Source: Phycisphaerales bacterium
GTDB taxonomy: Bacteria; Planctomycetota; Phycisphaerae; Tepidisphaerales; Tepidisphaeraceae
Length of the DNA: 42,990 bases
Direction: 5' to 3'
Assembly: GCA_028291615.1 (NCBI GenBank)
Contig: JAQGHM010000338.1
Coordinates: 1-42,990 of the forward strand
A program made the position numbers and the translations under genes. The notes under the pieces were generated by a model, which was given only the letters and a program-made list of their open reading frames with translations, was not told the DNA's origin and did no database searches. Positions 31,929 to 40,381 of the stretch are shown piece by piece; within the stretch, counting starts at the first letter, position 1, and the number at the start of each line of letters is the position of its first letter.

Positions 31929-33242
31929 ATGTCACAACCGTCGCAGAACCAACCGTCGGCCCCCGTTCGACCGCTCACCCGCCGCTCGCTGATGAAGGCC
32001 ACTGCCGCCACGTCTGCCGCTGCGATGTTCGCCGCGCTGGGCACCAACTTCGCCCACGCTGAAGGCTCCGACCGCATTAAGGTGGGCCTGGTCGGTCTGG
32101 GTGGTCGCGGACGCGGCGCTGCCGGCAACATCACCGACGCCGATCCGAAGGGCGTTGTCATTCACGCGATCGGCGACCTCTTCCCCGACAAGGTCACCGA
32201 GACCAAGGAAATGTGGAAGGACAAGCCGAAGGACTCGTTCGACATCGGCGAGCGCGCGTTCTCCGGCTGGGACGCCTACAAGCAGGTGCTCGCCACCGAC
32301 ATCAACTACGTCATCCTCGCAACGCCGCCCGGTTTCCGGCCGATGCAGATCCAGGCCGCCATCGAAGCGGGCAAGCACGTCTTTGCGGAGAAGCCGGTTG
32401 CGGTAGATGCCCCTGGCTGCAATGCGATCATCGAGGCCGGCAAACTCGCCGCCACCAAAGGCCTGGGCCTCGTCGCCGGCACGCAGCGCCGCCACCAGGC
32501 CAAGTACATCGAGACGGTCAAGCGCATCAACGACGGCGCGATCGGCAAGATCCTCTCCGGCCAAGTCTACTGGATCGGCAACACGCTCTGGAACAAGCCG
32601 CGTCAGGCCGGCTGGAGCGACATGGAAGCCCAGATCCGCAACTGGATGTACTACACCTGGCTCAGCGGCGACTTGATCGTCGAGCAGCACGTGCACAACA
32701 TCGACATCGCCAACTGGGTGATGGGCGAGCACCCGCGCATGGCCATCAGCCTCGGCGGCGCGCAGGCGCGCGTCGGCCCAGAGTATGGCACCACCTACGA
32801 CCATTTCGCGACCGACTTTGAGTACACCGAAGGCCGTCACGTCCTGTCCCTCGCGCGCCAGCAGGATGGCTGCTACAACCGCACCGCTGAATTCTTCCAG
32901 GGCGCCAACGGCTCCGCCCGGGTCAGCGAAGGCGTCATCGAGCCCGAGAAGGGGGACAAGTACAAGTTTCCCGCCAAGATCGACGCCAACACCAATCCTT
33001 ACGAAGTCGAGCACGCCGATTTACTCGCCAGCATTCGCGCCGGCAAGCCGATCAACGAATCCCAGCGCATCGCCGAATCCGTCCTCACCGCAGTCATGGG
33101 CCGCATGAGCGCCTACAGCGGCCAGATCGTGACGTGGAGCCAGGCGATCAATTCCAAGGTCAGCCTGATGCCCGACAAGCTCGAGTTCGGCCCGATGCCC
33201 GAGCCGCAGATTCCGATCCCCGGCAAGTTCAAGCTGGCGTAA
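31929..33242 (+). CDS. Tat-exported Gfo/Idh/MocA family oxidoreductase
   Basis: 437 residues. It begins with a twin-arginine signal (LTRRSLMKATAATSAAAMFA), then the NAD-binding GLVGLGGRGRGAAGNI and the family's FAEKPVAVDAPG (EKP motif). DLIVEQHVHNIDIANWVMG probably holds the active-site His. These enzymes oxidise or epimerise sugars or inositols with bound NAD(P); a Tat signal makes it periplasmic with the cofactor loaded before export, as is common in planctomycetes. Substrate unknown. Confidence 0.88.
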   Translation: MSQPSQNQPSAPVRPLTRRSLMKATAATSAAAMFAALGTNFAHAEGSDRIKVGLVGLGGRGRGAAGNITDADPKGVVIHAIGDLFPDKVTETKEMWKDKPKDSFDIGERAFSGWDAYKQVLATDINYVILATPPGFRPMQIQAAIEAGKHVFAEKPVAVDAPGCNAIIEAGKLAATKGLGLVAGTQRRHQAKYIETVKRINDGAIGKILSGQVYWIGNTLWNKPRQAGWSDMEAQIRNWMYYTWLSGDLIVEQHVHNIDIANWVMGEHPRMAISLGGAQARVGPEYGTTYDHFATDFEYTEGRHVLSLARQQDGCYNRTAEFFQGANGSARVSEGVIEPEKGDKYKFPAKIDANTNPYEVEHADLLASIRAGKPINESQRIAESVLTAVMGRMSAYSGQIVTWSQAINSKVSLMPDKLEFGPMPEPQIPIPGKFKLA

Positions 33243-33331
33243 CTGACCGGTGCTCCTCTTTCGAGATGGTCGCCTCTTTTAGCCGGCTCGCTTGCGGGCC
33301 GTGTACAGAGGCACGCGCGCACTGATTTCCA

Positions 33332-33360
33332 TTGCTCAATTCTGCTCCTCCGCATATCTT
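33332..33360 (+). promoter_or_regulatory. Sigma-70-like promoter with adjacent palindrome
   Basis: TTGCTC (33332-33337), 17-base spacer, TATCTT (33355-33360). The 10-base palindrome CTCAATTGAG (33361-33370) covers the predicted transcription start, and CTCAATT also overlaps the -35 (33335-33341). A repressor operator is possible. Confidence 0.45.
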
Positions 33361-33415
33361 CTCAATTGAGGGGACACGTCTCATCGCAGTGAAACGAAGG
33401 AAAAGACAGACGCTA

Positions 33416-34159
33416 ATGGCAAACCGAACGCCAACTCGCTCCGCCCCGGCGTTCACCCTGGTCGAGCTGCTGGTCGTGATCGGCATTATCGCGCTGCTGA
33501 TCGCGATCCTCCTGCCTTCCCTCAACAAGGCGCGCAGGCAGGCCCAGACGCTGCAATGCCTCTCAAACCAGCGGCAGTTGATGACCGCCACCATCCAGTA
33601 CACCGCGGAAAACAAGGGATATCTCCCGTTCACCGGTTTCTACAACAATCCGGTGCCGACCTGGCTCTATGCCAACATCCTGATTCTCCAGGGCAAGCAG
33701 GACGAGGTTCAAGGCGGCCAGCTTTGGCCGTTCCTGAACGCGATGGGCGTATATCATTGCCCGTCGGATCTGGGCCCGTGGCAGGCCGGCTCGGTGAATA
33801 ACTTGAGCAACTACTGCATGAACGGCGCGATGAGCGGCTTCCAGGACAACAAGAACGTGGGCCTGAAGATCACCCGGTTTCATCCCGACGACGTGGTCTA
33901 CTGGGAATTCCCCGCCTACAAGTCGGGCACCAACGGCGCCAACGACTCGACCAATTATCCTCACGAAAGCATCGGCACCCGCCATAACCACGGCACGACG
34001 CTTGGCCACATCGACGGTCACGCCGACGTGATGCCCGGCGGCGAATACAATGCGGTCTGCCACAAGGGCCCCAGTGCCCTCTGGTGCGACCCCACCGCCC
34101 TAGACGGCGGCCTCTCCAAGGGCGGGACGATTCCCGCGAACATCATTACGCAGGATTGA
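33416..34159 (+). CDS. Prepilin-like protein with H-X9-DG C-terminal domain
   Basis: 247 residues from the ATG of MANRTPTRSAPAFTLVELLV. The type IV prepilin N-methylation motif (FTLVELLVVIGIIALLIAIL) starts at residue 13. The globular part includes CLSNQRQLMTATIQYTAENK, YHCPSDLGPWQ and the C-terminal motif LGHIDGHADVMPGGEYN typical of planctomycete H-X9-DG pseudopilins. After cleavage by prepilin peptidase it is probably assembled into pili or a type II secretion pseudopilus. A GTG at 33389 is an alternative start. It lies in a same-strand row with the next gene. Confidence 0.85.
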   Translation: MANRTPTRSAPAFTLVELLVVIGIIALLIAILLPSLNKARRQAQTLQCLSNQRQLMTATIQYTAENKGYLPFTGFYNNPVPTWLYANILILQGKQDEVQGGQLWPFLNAMGVYHCPSDLGPWQAGSVNNLSNYCMNGAMSGFQDNKNVGLKITRFHPDDVVYWEFPAYKSGTNGANDSTNYPHESIGTRHNHGTTLGHIDGHADVMPGGEYNAVCHKGPSALWCDPTALDGGLSKGGTIPANIITQD

Positions 34160-34252
34160 TGCGATGGCGCATGGCGTGGCGGCGACCCTCAGCGCGCCCA
34201 CAACCCATCCGCACCCGCGCGGTAGAGAAGGCAGAACACGGGAGTTTGCCAT

Positions 34253-35524
34253 ATGCCGATCCGCGTTGAATGCCCTGGCTGCCACGACGTCACCCACTTC
34301 GCCGACAACGACGCGGGTTTGGCCGTCGCGTGCCTCGCGTGCGGCCGGCATCTGCGGGTTCCGAAGAAATCGGCGCCGGTGGCCAAGACCGTGGCGCGGA
34401 CGCTGATCGATCAAGATCCGCCGCTTGCGCTTCCCGACGATCGGCCCACAGCCGCGACGCCCGTGCAAGCACCCACATCGCCGCGACGTCCCGTTCAACC
34501 CGCCCGGCCCAAAGGCCGCTGGCGCACCTACATGTTGCTCGTCGTCCTCCTGAGCTGCGCGGGGACGGCAATCGCGCTCGTTGTAAAAAACCGTGCCAGC
34601 CATTCGATCACGCCGCTCGCGCAGAACAATGGGACGCCGACGACGACCGTCACCCCGCCCGCGACCCAACGGACAACCTTGAAGATCGCCGCCACCTTCC
34701 CTACAACCTCACCCGCGCCGGTGACAGTCGCCGCGGCGACCCAGCCCCTCCCCTCCTCGCGCCCAGCGCCCGCGCCGGCCGTCGCTCGCCACTACACCCC
34801 CGACACCGCACCTGTCGGCTTCATCGGTTTCGACCGCGTCGAAATCACTGGCCACATCGAAGTCGACAGCTACGACGCCGCCATCGGCCGAGTCGGCGCC
34901 GGCGCAACCCATGCCGCGGCCCCCCTGCTCAGCAACGGCCCGATCCAACTCACCGGCGATGGCGAAATCCGCGGCTCGGTCCGTTCCGCTGGCACAACCC
35001 CAGTCAAAGCCTCCAAACATCTCCACATCTCCGGCCCAATCTCTCCGCCGCTTCCCGCCCGCGTCCCCGCGCCGCCCGTCACGCTCGACCCCTTCGCACA
35101 CGACTCCGCCAACGCCGCCCTCCCCAACGAGTTCTACAAAAACGGCAACCTCAACCTCTACGGCGCCCACCAGATCGCCATCCCGGCCGGCGTTTATTAC
35201 CTCAACGACCTCAACATCGATTCCCCCGCCACCCTCCGCCTGCAAGGCCCGGTCACGCTACTGGTCTCCGGCCGCCTTTCCATCGGCGGGAACATCGACA
35301 CCCACGACAACCGCCCCGCCGACTGCCGCATCCGCGTCACCGGCGACAAACCCGTCACCATCGCCAATAAAAACACGCTCTTCCTCGACCTCTACGCCCC
35401 GCAAAGCCCAATCGACATCACCGGCAAAGGCCACCTCTATGGCTCGATCGTCGGCAAGACCCTCCGCATCACCGGCACCCGCCCCCTGCACTTCGATGAA
35501 TCGCTTGTGGTGCATCCGAACTGA
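34253..35524 (+). CDS. Zinc-ribbon, single-span protein with DUF7305-like beta-helix domain
   Basis: 423 residues, GGGAG ribosome site. Residues 7-30 are a zinc ribbon (CPGC...CLAC; Cys 7, 10, 27, 30). After a Pro-rich linker there is one membrane helix (YMLLVVLLSCAGTAIALVV, about 87-105), then a Thr/Pro/Ala-rich extracellular linker. The C-terminal 230 residues are a repetitive beta-helix: GFIGFDRVEITGHIEVDSYD, GPVTLLVSGRLSIGGNIDTH, LYAPQSPIDITGKGHLYGSI, VGKTLRITG. This matches the DUF7305-type domain seen in PilX/pilus-associated proteins. It lies 93 bases after the prepilin gene. Codons are strongly C-ending, unlike flanking regions. Confidence 0.7.
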   Translation: MPIRVECPGCHDVTHFADNDAGLAVACLACGRHLRVPKKSAPVAKTVARTLIDQDPPLALPDDRPTAATPVQAPTSPRRPVQPARPKGRWRTYMLLVVLLSCAGTAIALVVKNRASHSITPLAQNNGTPTTTVTPPATQRTTLKIAATFPTTSPAPVTVAAATQPLPSSRPAPAPAVARHYTPDTAPVGFIGFDRVEITGHIEVDSYDAAIGRVGAGATHAAAPLLSNGPIQLTGDGEIRGSVRSAGTTPVKASKHLHISGPISPPLPARVPAPPVTLDPFAHDSANAALPNEFYKNGNLNLYGAHQIAIPAGVYYLNDLNIDSPATLRLQGPVTLLVSGRLSIGGNIDTHDNRPADCRIRVTGDKPVTIANKNTLFLDLYAPQSPIDITGKGHLYGSIVGKTLRITGTRPLHFDESLVVHPN

Positions 35525-35660
35525 GCATCGGTAAAACTGCTTAATCTTTTCTTCATCATGCGTTCATCATGTAAAGGGTGGTAGGCTTACTCCCCGAAGT
35601 CGAGGAAATGGCGCGGCTTGCGCCGCGGCGGTAGTAGGGAATTGCTTAAGCGAGGAAATC

Positions 35661-36533
35661 TTGGAAAAGAGTAAAGAAATTGGGAAGTTGTTGAAGGAAA
35701 AGGGGCAGCTTTTGACTATTGGGGCTCATGATGGGCTCAGTGGTCGGCTGGGGCAGCGGGCGGGGTTTGATGCGGTTTGGGCTAGCGGGTTTGAGATTTC
35801 GGCGTCGTATGGGTTGCCGGACGCGAACATATTGGACATGACTGCACACTTTGAGGCGGCTTGTCATATCAATGACGCGGTCTCGATTCCGGTGATTGCG
35901 GACTGCGACAATGGGTACGGGAACGCGGTCAATGCGGCCTACGCGGCGCGCAAGTTGTTCCGAGCGGGGATCGCGGGGATCTGCATCGAGGACAACATCT
36001 TCCCCAAGCGGTGCAGCTTTTATGATGGGACTCGGGAGCTGATCCCGGCTAAGGAACATACGTTGAAGGTTAAGGCTTGTAAGGACAGCACCGATGGGCA
36101 GCTCTTCGTTATCGCGCGGACCGAGGCGCTGATCGCGGGGTATAGCCTGGAGGATGCGCTGGACCGCGCCATGTCGTACGCGGACGCGGGGGCGGACGCG
36201 GTGCTGATCCATTCGAAGGAGAAAACGCCTGATCAGATGATTGCGTTCTCCAAGCAGTGGACGCGGCCGACCCCGCTGGTTGCGGTGCCGACCACCTACG
36301 ATACGATCAGCGCCGCTGAGCTCGGTAAGCTGGGGTACCGGATCGTGATCTTTGCCAATCACGGCCTGCGTGCTTCCATCAAGGCGATGGAGCACGCGTA
36401 CGCCAAGTTATTGCCCGCGGGCCACGCTTCGGTCTTACGGGACGACATCGTCAGCCTGCAGAAGGTCTTCGAGCTGGTGGGCGTGAAGAATCTGGAAGAG
36501 AGCGAACGAAAGTACCTGCCGACGGCGGGGTAA
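35661..36533 (+). CDS. PEP mutase-family enzyme with atypical active-site loop
   Basis: 290 residues from a TTG start with AGGAA 6-7 bases upstream. It is an isocitrate lyase/PEP mutase TIM barrel: WASGFEISASYGLPD (40-54), metal-binding ADCDNGYGN (80-88), FVIARTEALIAG (149-160), LIHSKEKTPDQ and VIFANHGLRA. The C-terminus, VFELVGVKNLEESERKYLP, is like true PEP mutases. Arg153 and His184 match PEP mutase Arg159 and His190. The gating loop, however, reads EDNIFPKRCSF (110-120) rather than the diagnostic EDK.FPK.NS: Lys is Asn112 and the key Asn is Cys118, recalling KRC of methylisocitrate lyase. It is first in an apparent four-gene unit. PEP to phosphonopyruvate conversion is plausible but not assured. 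Confidence 0.85.
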   Translation: MEKSKEIGKLLKEKGQLLTIGAHDGLSGRLGQRAGFDAVWASGFEISASYGLPDANILDMTAHFEAACHINDAVSIPVIADCDNGYGNAVNAAYAARKLFRAGIAGICIEDNIFPKRCSFYDGTRELIPAKEHTLKVKACKDSTDGQLFVIARTEALIAGYSLEDALDRAMSYADAGADAVLIHSKEKTPDQMIAFSKQWTRPTPLVAVPTTYDTISAAELGKLGYRIVIFANHGLRASIKAMEHAYAKLLPAGHASVLRDDIVSLQKVFELVGVKNLEESERKYLPTAG

Positions 36534-36558
36534 CGCGGTCAGGACGAGGGATTAATTC

Positions 36559-37749
36559 ATGCTTACCGAACGCGCCCGTGCACTCACGGGCTCCCAGACT
36601 TCCGGCATGCGTAACCGCGCCCGGAAGCTTAGCGCCGCGGGCGTCAAGGTCGTCAACTTCGCCGCGGGTGAACTGGATCAGGATACGAGCCAGATCGTCA
36701 AGGACGCTGCCCATCGCGCGATCGACGGCGCGCGCAACCAGTACACGGACACGCTGGGCATTAAGGAGCTGCGCGAGGGACTTGCCGCGCGGGTCACGCG
36801 GAAGACGGGCGTGGAGTACGCGGTTGAAGAGATCGGCTTCACGGCCGGCGCCAAGCAGGCGCTGTTCGCGGCGGCGTTCGTCGGGTTTGGGCCAGGTGAT
36901 GAAGTCATCATTCCCGCGCCGTATTGGGTGACATTTCCGGAGCAGGTGCGGCTGGCGGGCGCGACGCCGGTGTTTCTGCCGACGGCCGAGAACGATTTTC
37001 AGATTGACGTCGAGGCGCTGGCGCAACTGATCACGCCGCGCACGCGCGGGATCATCCTCAATACGCCGCACAATCCGACCGGCGTCGTTTACCACACCGG
37101 GGCCTTGGAGAAGATCGCCCGCCTGGTGCTCCAGCACAACCTGACCTGCGTTTTCGATGAGTGTTACGACGAGCTGGTCTACGCGCCGGCCGTCCATCAG
37201 AACATCGTGAAGCTGGTCCCGGAGATGAAGGCGCGGACGATTTTGATCGGCTCGTTCTCCAAGACCTATTGCATGGCGGGGTGGCGGGCGGGGTACGTGG
37301 CTGCGCCGCAGCCGATCATCAAGGCGATCGCCAACCTGCAAAGCCATACCGCGTCGAACCCTTGTAACCTCGTGCAGTATGCGACGCTGGCCGCGCTTGA
37401 ACCGGGAAACGATCCCTTCGTCACTCGCATCCGCGAACAATTGCGCCGCCAACGCGAGACCGCGCTGCAACTGGTTCAGGCAATCGCGCCGCTTACGTGC
37501 GTGGTGCCTACGGGGGCGTTCTACCTGTTCCCCGATGTGAGCCGCCTGCTGAACCGATCGTTCAAGGGTGAGCTTCTGACGAGCGTCGATCAACTGGCCG
37601 AGATGCTGCTCGAGCATGCGCACATTGCGGTGGTTCCGGGATCGGCGTTTGGTTCGGATCGGCACGTCCGCATCTCGTACGCGATACCGACGGAGCAGAT
37701 CACGACCGGGCTGCAATCGCTCGCGCGTTTCGTACAGTCGCTCGATTGA
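36559..37749 (+). CDS. Class I/II PLP aminotransferase (aspartate/aromatic type)
   Basis: 396 residues, 25 bases after the mutase gene, with a GAGG ribosome site. Fold-type I aminotransferase: NFAAGELDQDT, QYTDTLGIKELREGL, PAPYWVTFPEQVRLAGA, NTPHNPTGVVY with Asn172, FDECYDELVY with Asp200 and Tyr203. GSFSKTYCMAGWRAGY carries the PLP lysine, Lys235. The final arginine motif RISYAIPTEQI binds the alpha-carboxylate. By sequence it could be an aspartate or aromatic aminotransferase. From its neighbours, it may transaminate a keto acid such as phosphonopyruvate to phosphonoalanine, which would pull an unfavourable mutase reaction forward. Confidence 0.9.
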   Translation: MLTERARALTGSQTSGMRNRARKLSAAGVKVVNFAAGELDQDTSQIVKDAAHRAIDGARNQYTDTLGIKELREGLAARVTRKTGVEYAVEEIGFTAGAKQALFAAAFVGFGPGDEVIIPAPYWVTFPEQVRLAGATPVFLPTAENDFQIDVEALAQLITPRTRGIILNTPHNPTGVVYHTGALEKIARLVLQHNLTCVFDECYDELVYAPAVHQNIVKLVPEMKARTILIGSFSKTYCMAGWRAGYVAAPQPIIKAIANLQSHTASNPCNLVQYATLAALEPGNDPFVTRIREQLRRQRETALQLVQAIAPLTCVVPTGAFYLFPDVSRLLNRSFKGELLTSVDQLAEMLLEHAHIAVVPGSAFGSDRHVRISYAIPTEQITTGLQSLARFVQSLD

Positions 37750-37789
37750 CAGCGCGCGGGTTGGGGAGAGTTTAACGTGGAGATCAAGC

Positions 37790-39031
37790 GTGCATTCGGG
37801 GATCGTCCTGTTTCTGGGCATGGCCCGTCGTGGTGAGTTCGAGAGCCTGCAGAGGCGCGGGTTGCCGCTGGGCATTCTCGTGGACACGAACAACAAGCAG
37901 CGGCTTTGCGACGTGTCGAAGTTTGTTGTGGTCGAGCGGTTCGACTTCTCACGGCCGCTCGATGAACTGGTCGCGGCGGTGCGGGGAATCCAGCAGCGTC
38001 TGGGGATCGCCTGCCTCTATAACGTGAACGAACTCTACGTCGCCCAGACCGCCCGCGTCGCCGAGGCATTGGAACTCCCGGGCGTGCGGCCTGATTCCGC
38101 GCGGCTGAGCCTCGACAAGAGCGTGATGCGCCGGCGCTTTCAGGAGCGGATCGGTCCCAAATCCTCGGCGCGCTTCAGCGTGATCGATTCCGAAGACGGC
38201 TTGATGACTTTCGCCAACGAAGTGGGTTATCCGGTTTTCCTGCAGCCGTCCAACGTCTCGGCCAGCATGTGGTCCACGCGCAACAACAGCGCGGAGATGC
38301 TGCTGGCGAGCTACCGCACGATGCGGAGCGAAGTGCCGCAGCATTACCAGGACCTGGGGCAGAAGGCGCAGCGCCTGACCGTTGTGGCGGCCGAGTACAT
38401 GGAAGGGCGAAACATCTCGATCGATTGCGTGGCCGATCATGGAGGCCAGGTTTACACGACGCCGCCGGTGGATGTGCTGACGGGCCAGGATGTGGGGATC
38501 GATGATTTTCATCACTTCGCGCGGCTTCTCCCTTCACGCTTGAGCGCGGACGAACAGGCGGAACTGGCGCGGCTCGCTGCGGCGGGGATGCAGGCGCTGG
38601 ATTTGACGACCTGCGCTGCGCACGTTGAGTTCATCGGCTCGCGATTGGGGGAAATTGCTGCTCGGCCTGGCGGTAATCGGCCGCGCATCCTGGAACTGGC
38701 GTACGGCATCGACGCGCTGCACGCGTATTACCAGGTGCTGGTCGGAGAGGTCCCTGACCTGCGACCGGCGCATCAGCGTGCGGCGGCGATCGTCACGCCG
38801 TTCCCGGCGCGCAATGGCATCCTACGAAGCGTTCAACACCTGGACCGCCTCGCCAAACTCCCTGGGTATCTCTACCATGAGGTGCGGGGCCAGCCCGGTC
38901 AGCGGGTGGGGCTGGCGCGGAGCGGGTTCCGCGCCCCGTTGTATATCGAGCTGCTCGCCGACGATGCTGACGAGGTGCGGCGGAGCGTCGATCTGATCGC
39001 CTCGTGGTCGGATTTATACGTGCTGGAGTGA
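37790..39031 (+). CDS. ATP-grasp carboxylate-amine ligase
   Basis: 413 residues from a GTG with GGAG 7 bases upstream; no suitable ATG. N-terminal region VHSGIVLFLGMARRGEF, then YNVNELYVAQTARVAEALEL and LSLDKSVMRRRFQERIG, the usual entrance to an ATP-grasp fold. The fold itself includes GYPVFLQPSNVSAS, VVAAEYMEGRNISIDCVAD and AAHVEFIGSRLGEIAARPGG, with the metal-binding acids near 280-288. A C-terminal domain ends WSDLYVLE. Such enzymes join a carboxylate to an amino group via an acyl phosphate (as in peptide or carnosine-type ligases). Here it probably condenses the amino acid made upstream with a second building block. Confidence 0.88.
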   Translation: MHSGIVLFLGMARRGEFESLQRRGLPLGILVDTNNKQRLCDVSKFVVVERFDFSRPLDELVAAVRGIQQRLGIACLYNVNELYVAQTARVAEALELPGVRPDSARLSLDKSVMRRRFQERIGPKSSARFSVIDSEDGLMTFANEVGYPVFLQPSNVSASMWSTRNNSAEMLLASYRTMRSEVPQHYQDLGQKAQRLTVVAAEYMEGRNISIDCVADHGGQVYTTPPVDVLTGQDVGIDDFHHFARLLPSRLSADEQAELARLAAAGMQALDLTTCAAHVEFIGSRLGEIAARPGGNRPRILELAYGIDALHAYYQVLVGEVPDLRPAHQRAAAIVTPFPARNGILRSVQHLDRLAKLPGYLYHEVRGQPGQRVGLARSGFRAPLYIELLADDADEVRRSVDLIASWSDLYVLE

Positions 39032-39060
39032 GACGCGTGCGTCCGCGATCCGAATCGACC

Positions 39061-40293
39061 ATGGCGATCTGGCTGGTGTGCGTGGGGATCGGCCTGTTGT
39101 TTCTGGCGCGGGGGGCTTTTCAGCCGTATATCTTTCCGCTGTTCGAGCACCTGGGCGGGTTGTCCTATACGCAGATCGCGTCGCTACTGAACGGATATGT
39201 GCTGGCGCAGTCGGTCTGCGCGCCGCTGGCGGGCTGGTACACGGATCGCACGTCGGTGCGCATCGCGCTTTCGACCAGCATTGCTTTTGGACTGGTGAGC
39301 TTCCTGGTCATCTCGATCAAGCCGGGATTCACGGTGTCGATCGTGGCGGTCTTCGCGGCTGGGCTGGCATTCGTGCTTGGGAAGATCGCGCTGAACACGA
39401 TCCTGGTGCTGCATTCTAGCCCCGAGATTTTGCGGCGCTCGGTCGCCAAACGGGCGACGCTGCTCAACCTGGGTTCGTTCTGCGGGAACAGCATCGCCTA
39501 CCAGATGACGGCGATGTTCGGATATCGGATACACGCGATCCTGCTGGGGCTTTTGCACCTGCCGCTGGCGATCGGTTTGGCTGCGCCCAAGGCCCCGGCT
39601 TCGGCGAAGCGCAAAGGAACCTGGGAAAGCGCCGACGTGAAACTGCTGTGCAGGAACCGTGGATTTCAAGCCGACAGCCTGCGGCGATTCGCGATGGTCC
39701 TTCCCTACGGATGCTGGGGGACGATCATTCCCAAGTACGTCATCGATCTTTACGGCTCGAACAAGGAAGTGCCGTTCATCTACCTGACGAGCCTTTGTAC
39801 GACGGTGATCGGGGCGCACTTTCTGGCTGTCTATCTGTCGGCACATCTCTATCGCCGTGGTTTCAAGTGGGAATGGTGGTCGATGACTTCCGTGCTCCTC
39901 TTCTGCACGGGCCTGACGCTGCTGATCTTCGCTGGAAACGTGATCATGCTCGCGGTGGCGGTGGTTATTTTCATTTCCGGCGAAGTCCTGATGACCCCCT
40001 GCTTTGACGAGACGGCGAAGAAGCACAGCGGCGAAGCGGCGATGGGGACTTGCCTGGGATTGCTGCACCTGGTGGATGGGTTCGGGCGACTGCTGGGGGC
40101 GACGTTCGCGCTGGCGGTGTATGGCTGGATGCGGAATTCGAGTTATCGCGGGCTTTATTGGCCGGTGGTGGTTGGGGTGTTCTTGTTGATTTCGTCGGTG
40201 CTGCATGTGGTCGCGCACGCGATCGGGCGATCGGGCGTTGTCGTGTCGAGCGTCGAGGAAGAATTGCCGAGCGAAGAGGCGCTGCCTCTTTAG
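39061..40293 (+). CDS. MFS transporter, probable exporter of the cassette product
   Basis: 410 residues with about 12 membrane helices, from the ATG of MAIWLVCVGIGLLFLARGAF. A GTG at 39028 overlaps the previous stop (GTGA) and may be used for coupled translation. The conserved loop between helices 2 and 3 reads AGWYTDRTSVRIA. The inner loop is short (PKAPASAKRKGTWES). The C-terminus is acidic (SSVEEELPSEEALPL). Substrate cannot be read from sequence. Its place behind the ligase suggests it exports the product or gives self-resistance. Confidence 0.88.
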   Translation: MAIWLVCVGIGLLFLARGAFQPYIFPLFEHLGGLSYTQIASLLNGYVLAQSVCAPLAGWYTDRTSVRIALSTSIAFGLVSFLVISIKPGFTVSIVAVFAAGLAFVLGKIALNTILVLHSSPEILRRSVAKRATLLNLGSFCGNSIAYQMTAMFGYRIHAILLGLLHLPLAIGLAAPKAPASAKRKGTWESADVKLLCRNRGFQADSLRRFAMVLPYGCWGTIIPKYVIDLYGSNKEVPFIYLTSLCTTVIGAHFLAVYLSAHLYRRGFKWEWWSMTSVLLFCTGLTLLIFAGNVIMLAVAVVIFISGEVLMTPCFDETAKKHSGEAAMGTCLGLLHLVDGFGRLLGATFALAVYGWMRNSSYRGLYWPVVVGVFLLISSVLHVVAHAIGRSGVVVSSVEEELPSEEALPL

Positions 40294-40381
40294 AGATCAA
40301 AAGAATACGGCCGCGAAGACGCAAAGAGCGCAAAGAAGAGTGGGTGTTTTTTGAGGTTGTTACTGACGATTGGCTTACGCT
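40294..40381 (+). repeat. Dispersed intergenic repeat, copy 3
   Basis: It starts directly after a TAG and ends at the next ATG, exactly as copy 1 does. The core GACGCAAAGAGCGCAAAGA (40317-40335) is identical to copy 1; the T-rich tail is closest to copy 2. Confidence 0.75.

Noticed and set aside
31932..33014. 360-residue minus-strand frame with Val/Asp-rich sequence
   Set aside because: Antisense of the Gfo/Idh/MocA gene, which has clear motifs, a promoter and a ribosome site.
35525..35660. Repeated TTCATCATG and CGAGGAAAT strings before the PEP-mutase-like gene
   Set aside because: Only 9-base matches in pairs; no clear promoter or operator structure, so not called.
36451..37896. 481-residue minus-strand frame over the aminotransferase
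   Set aside because: Shadow of an intact enzyme gene, no recognisable domain.
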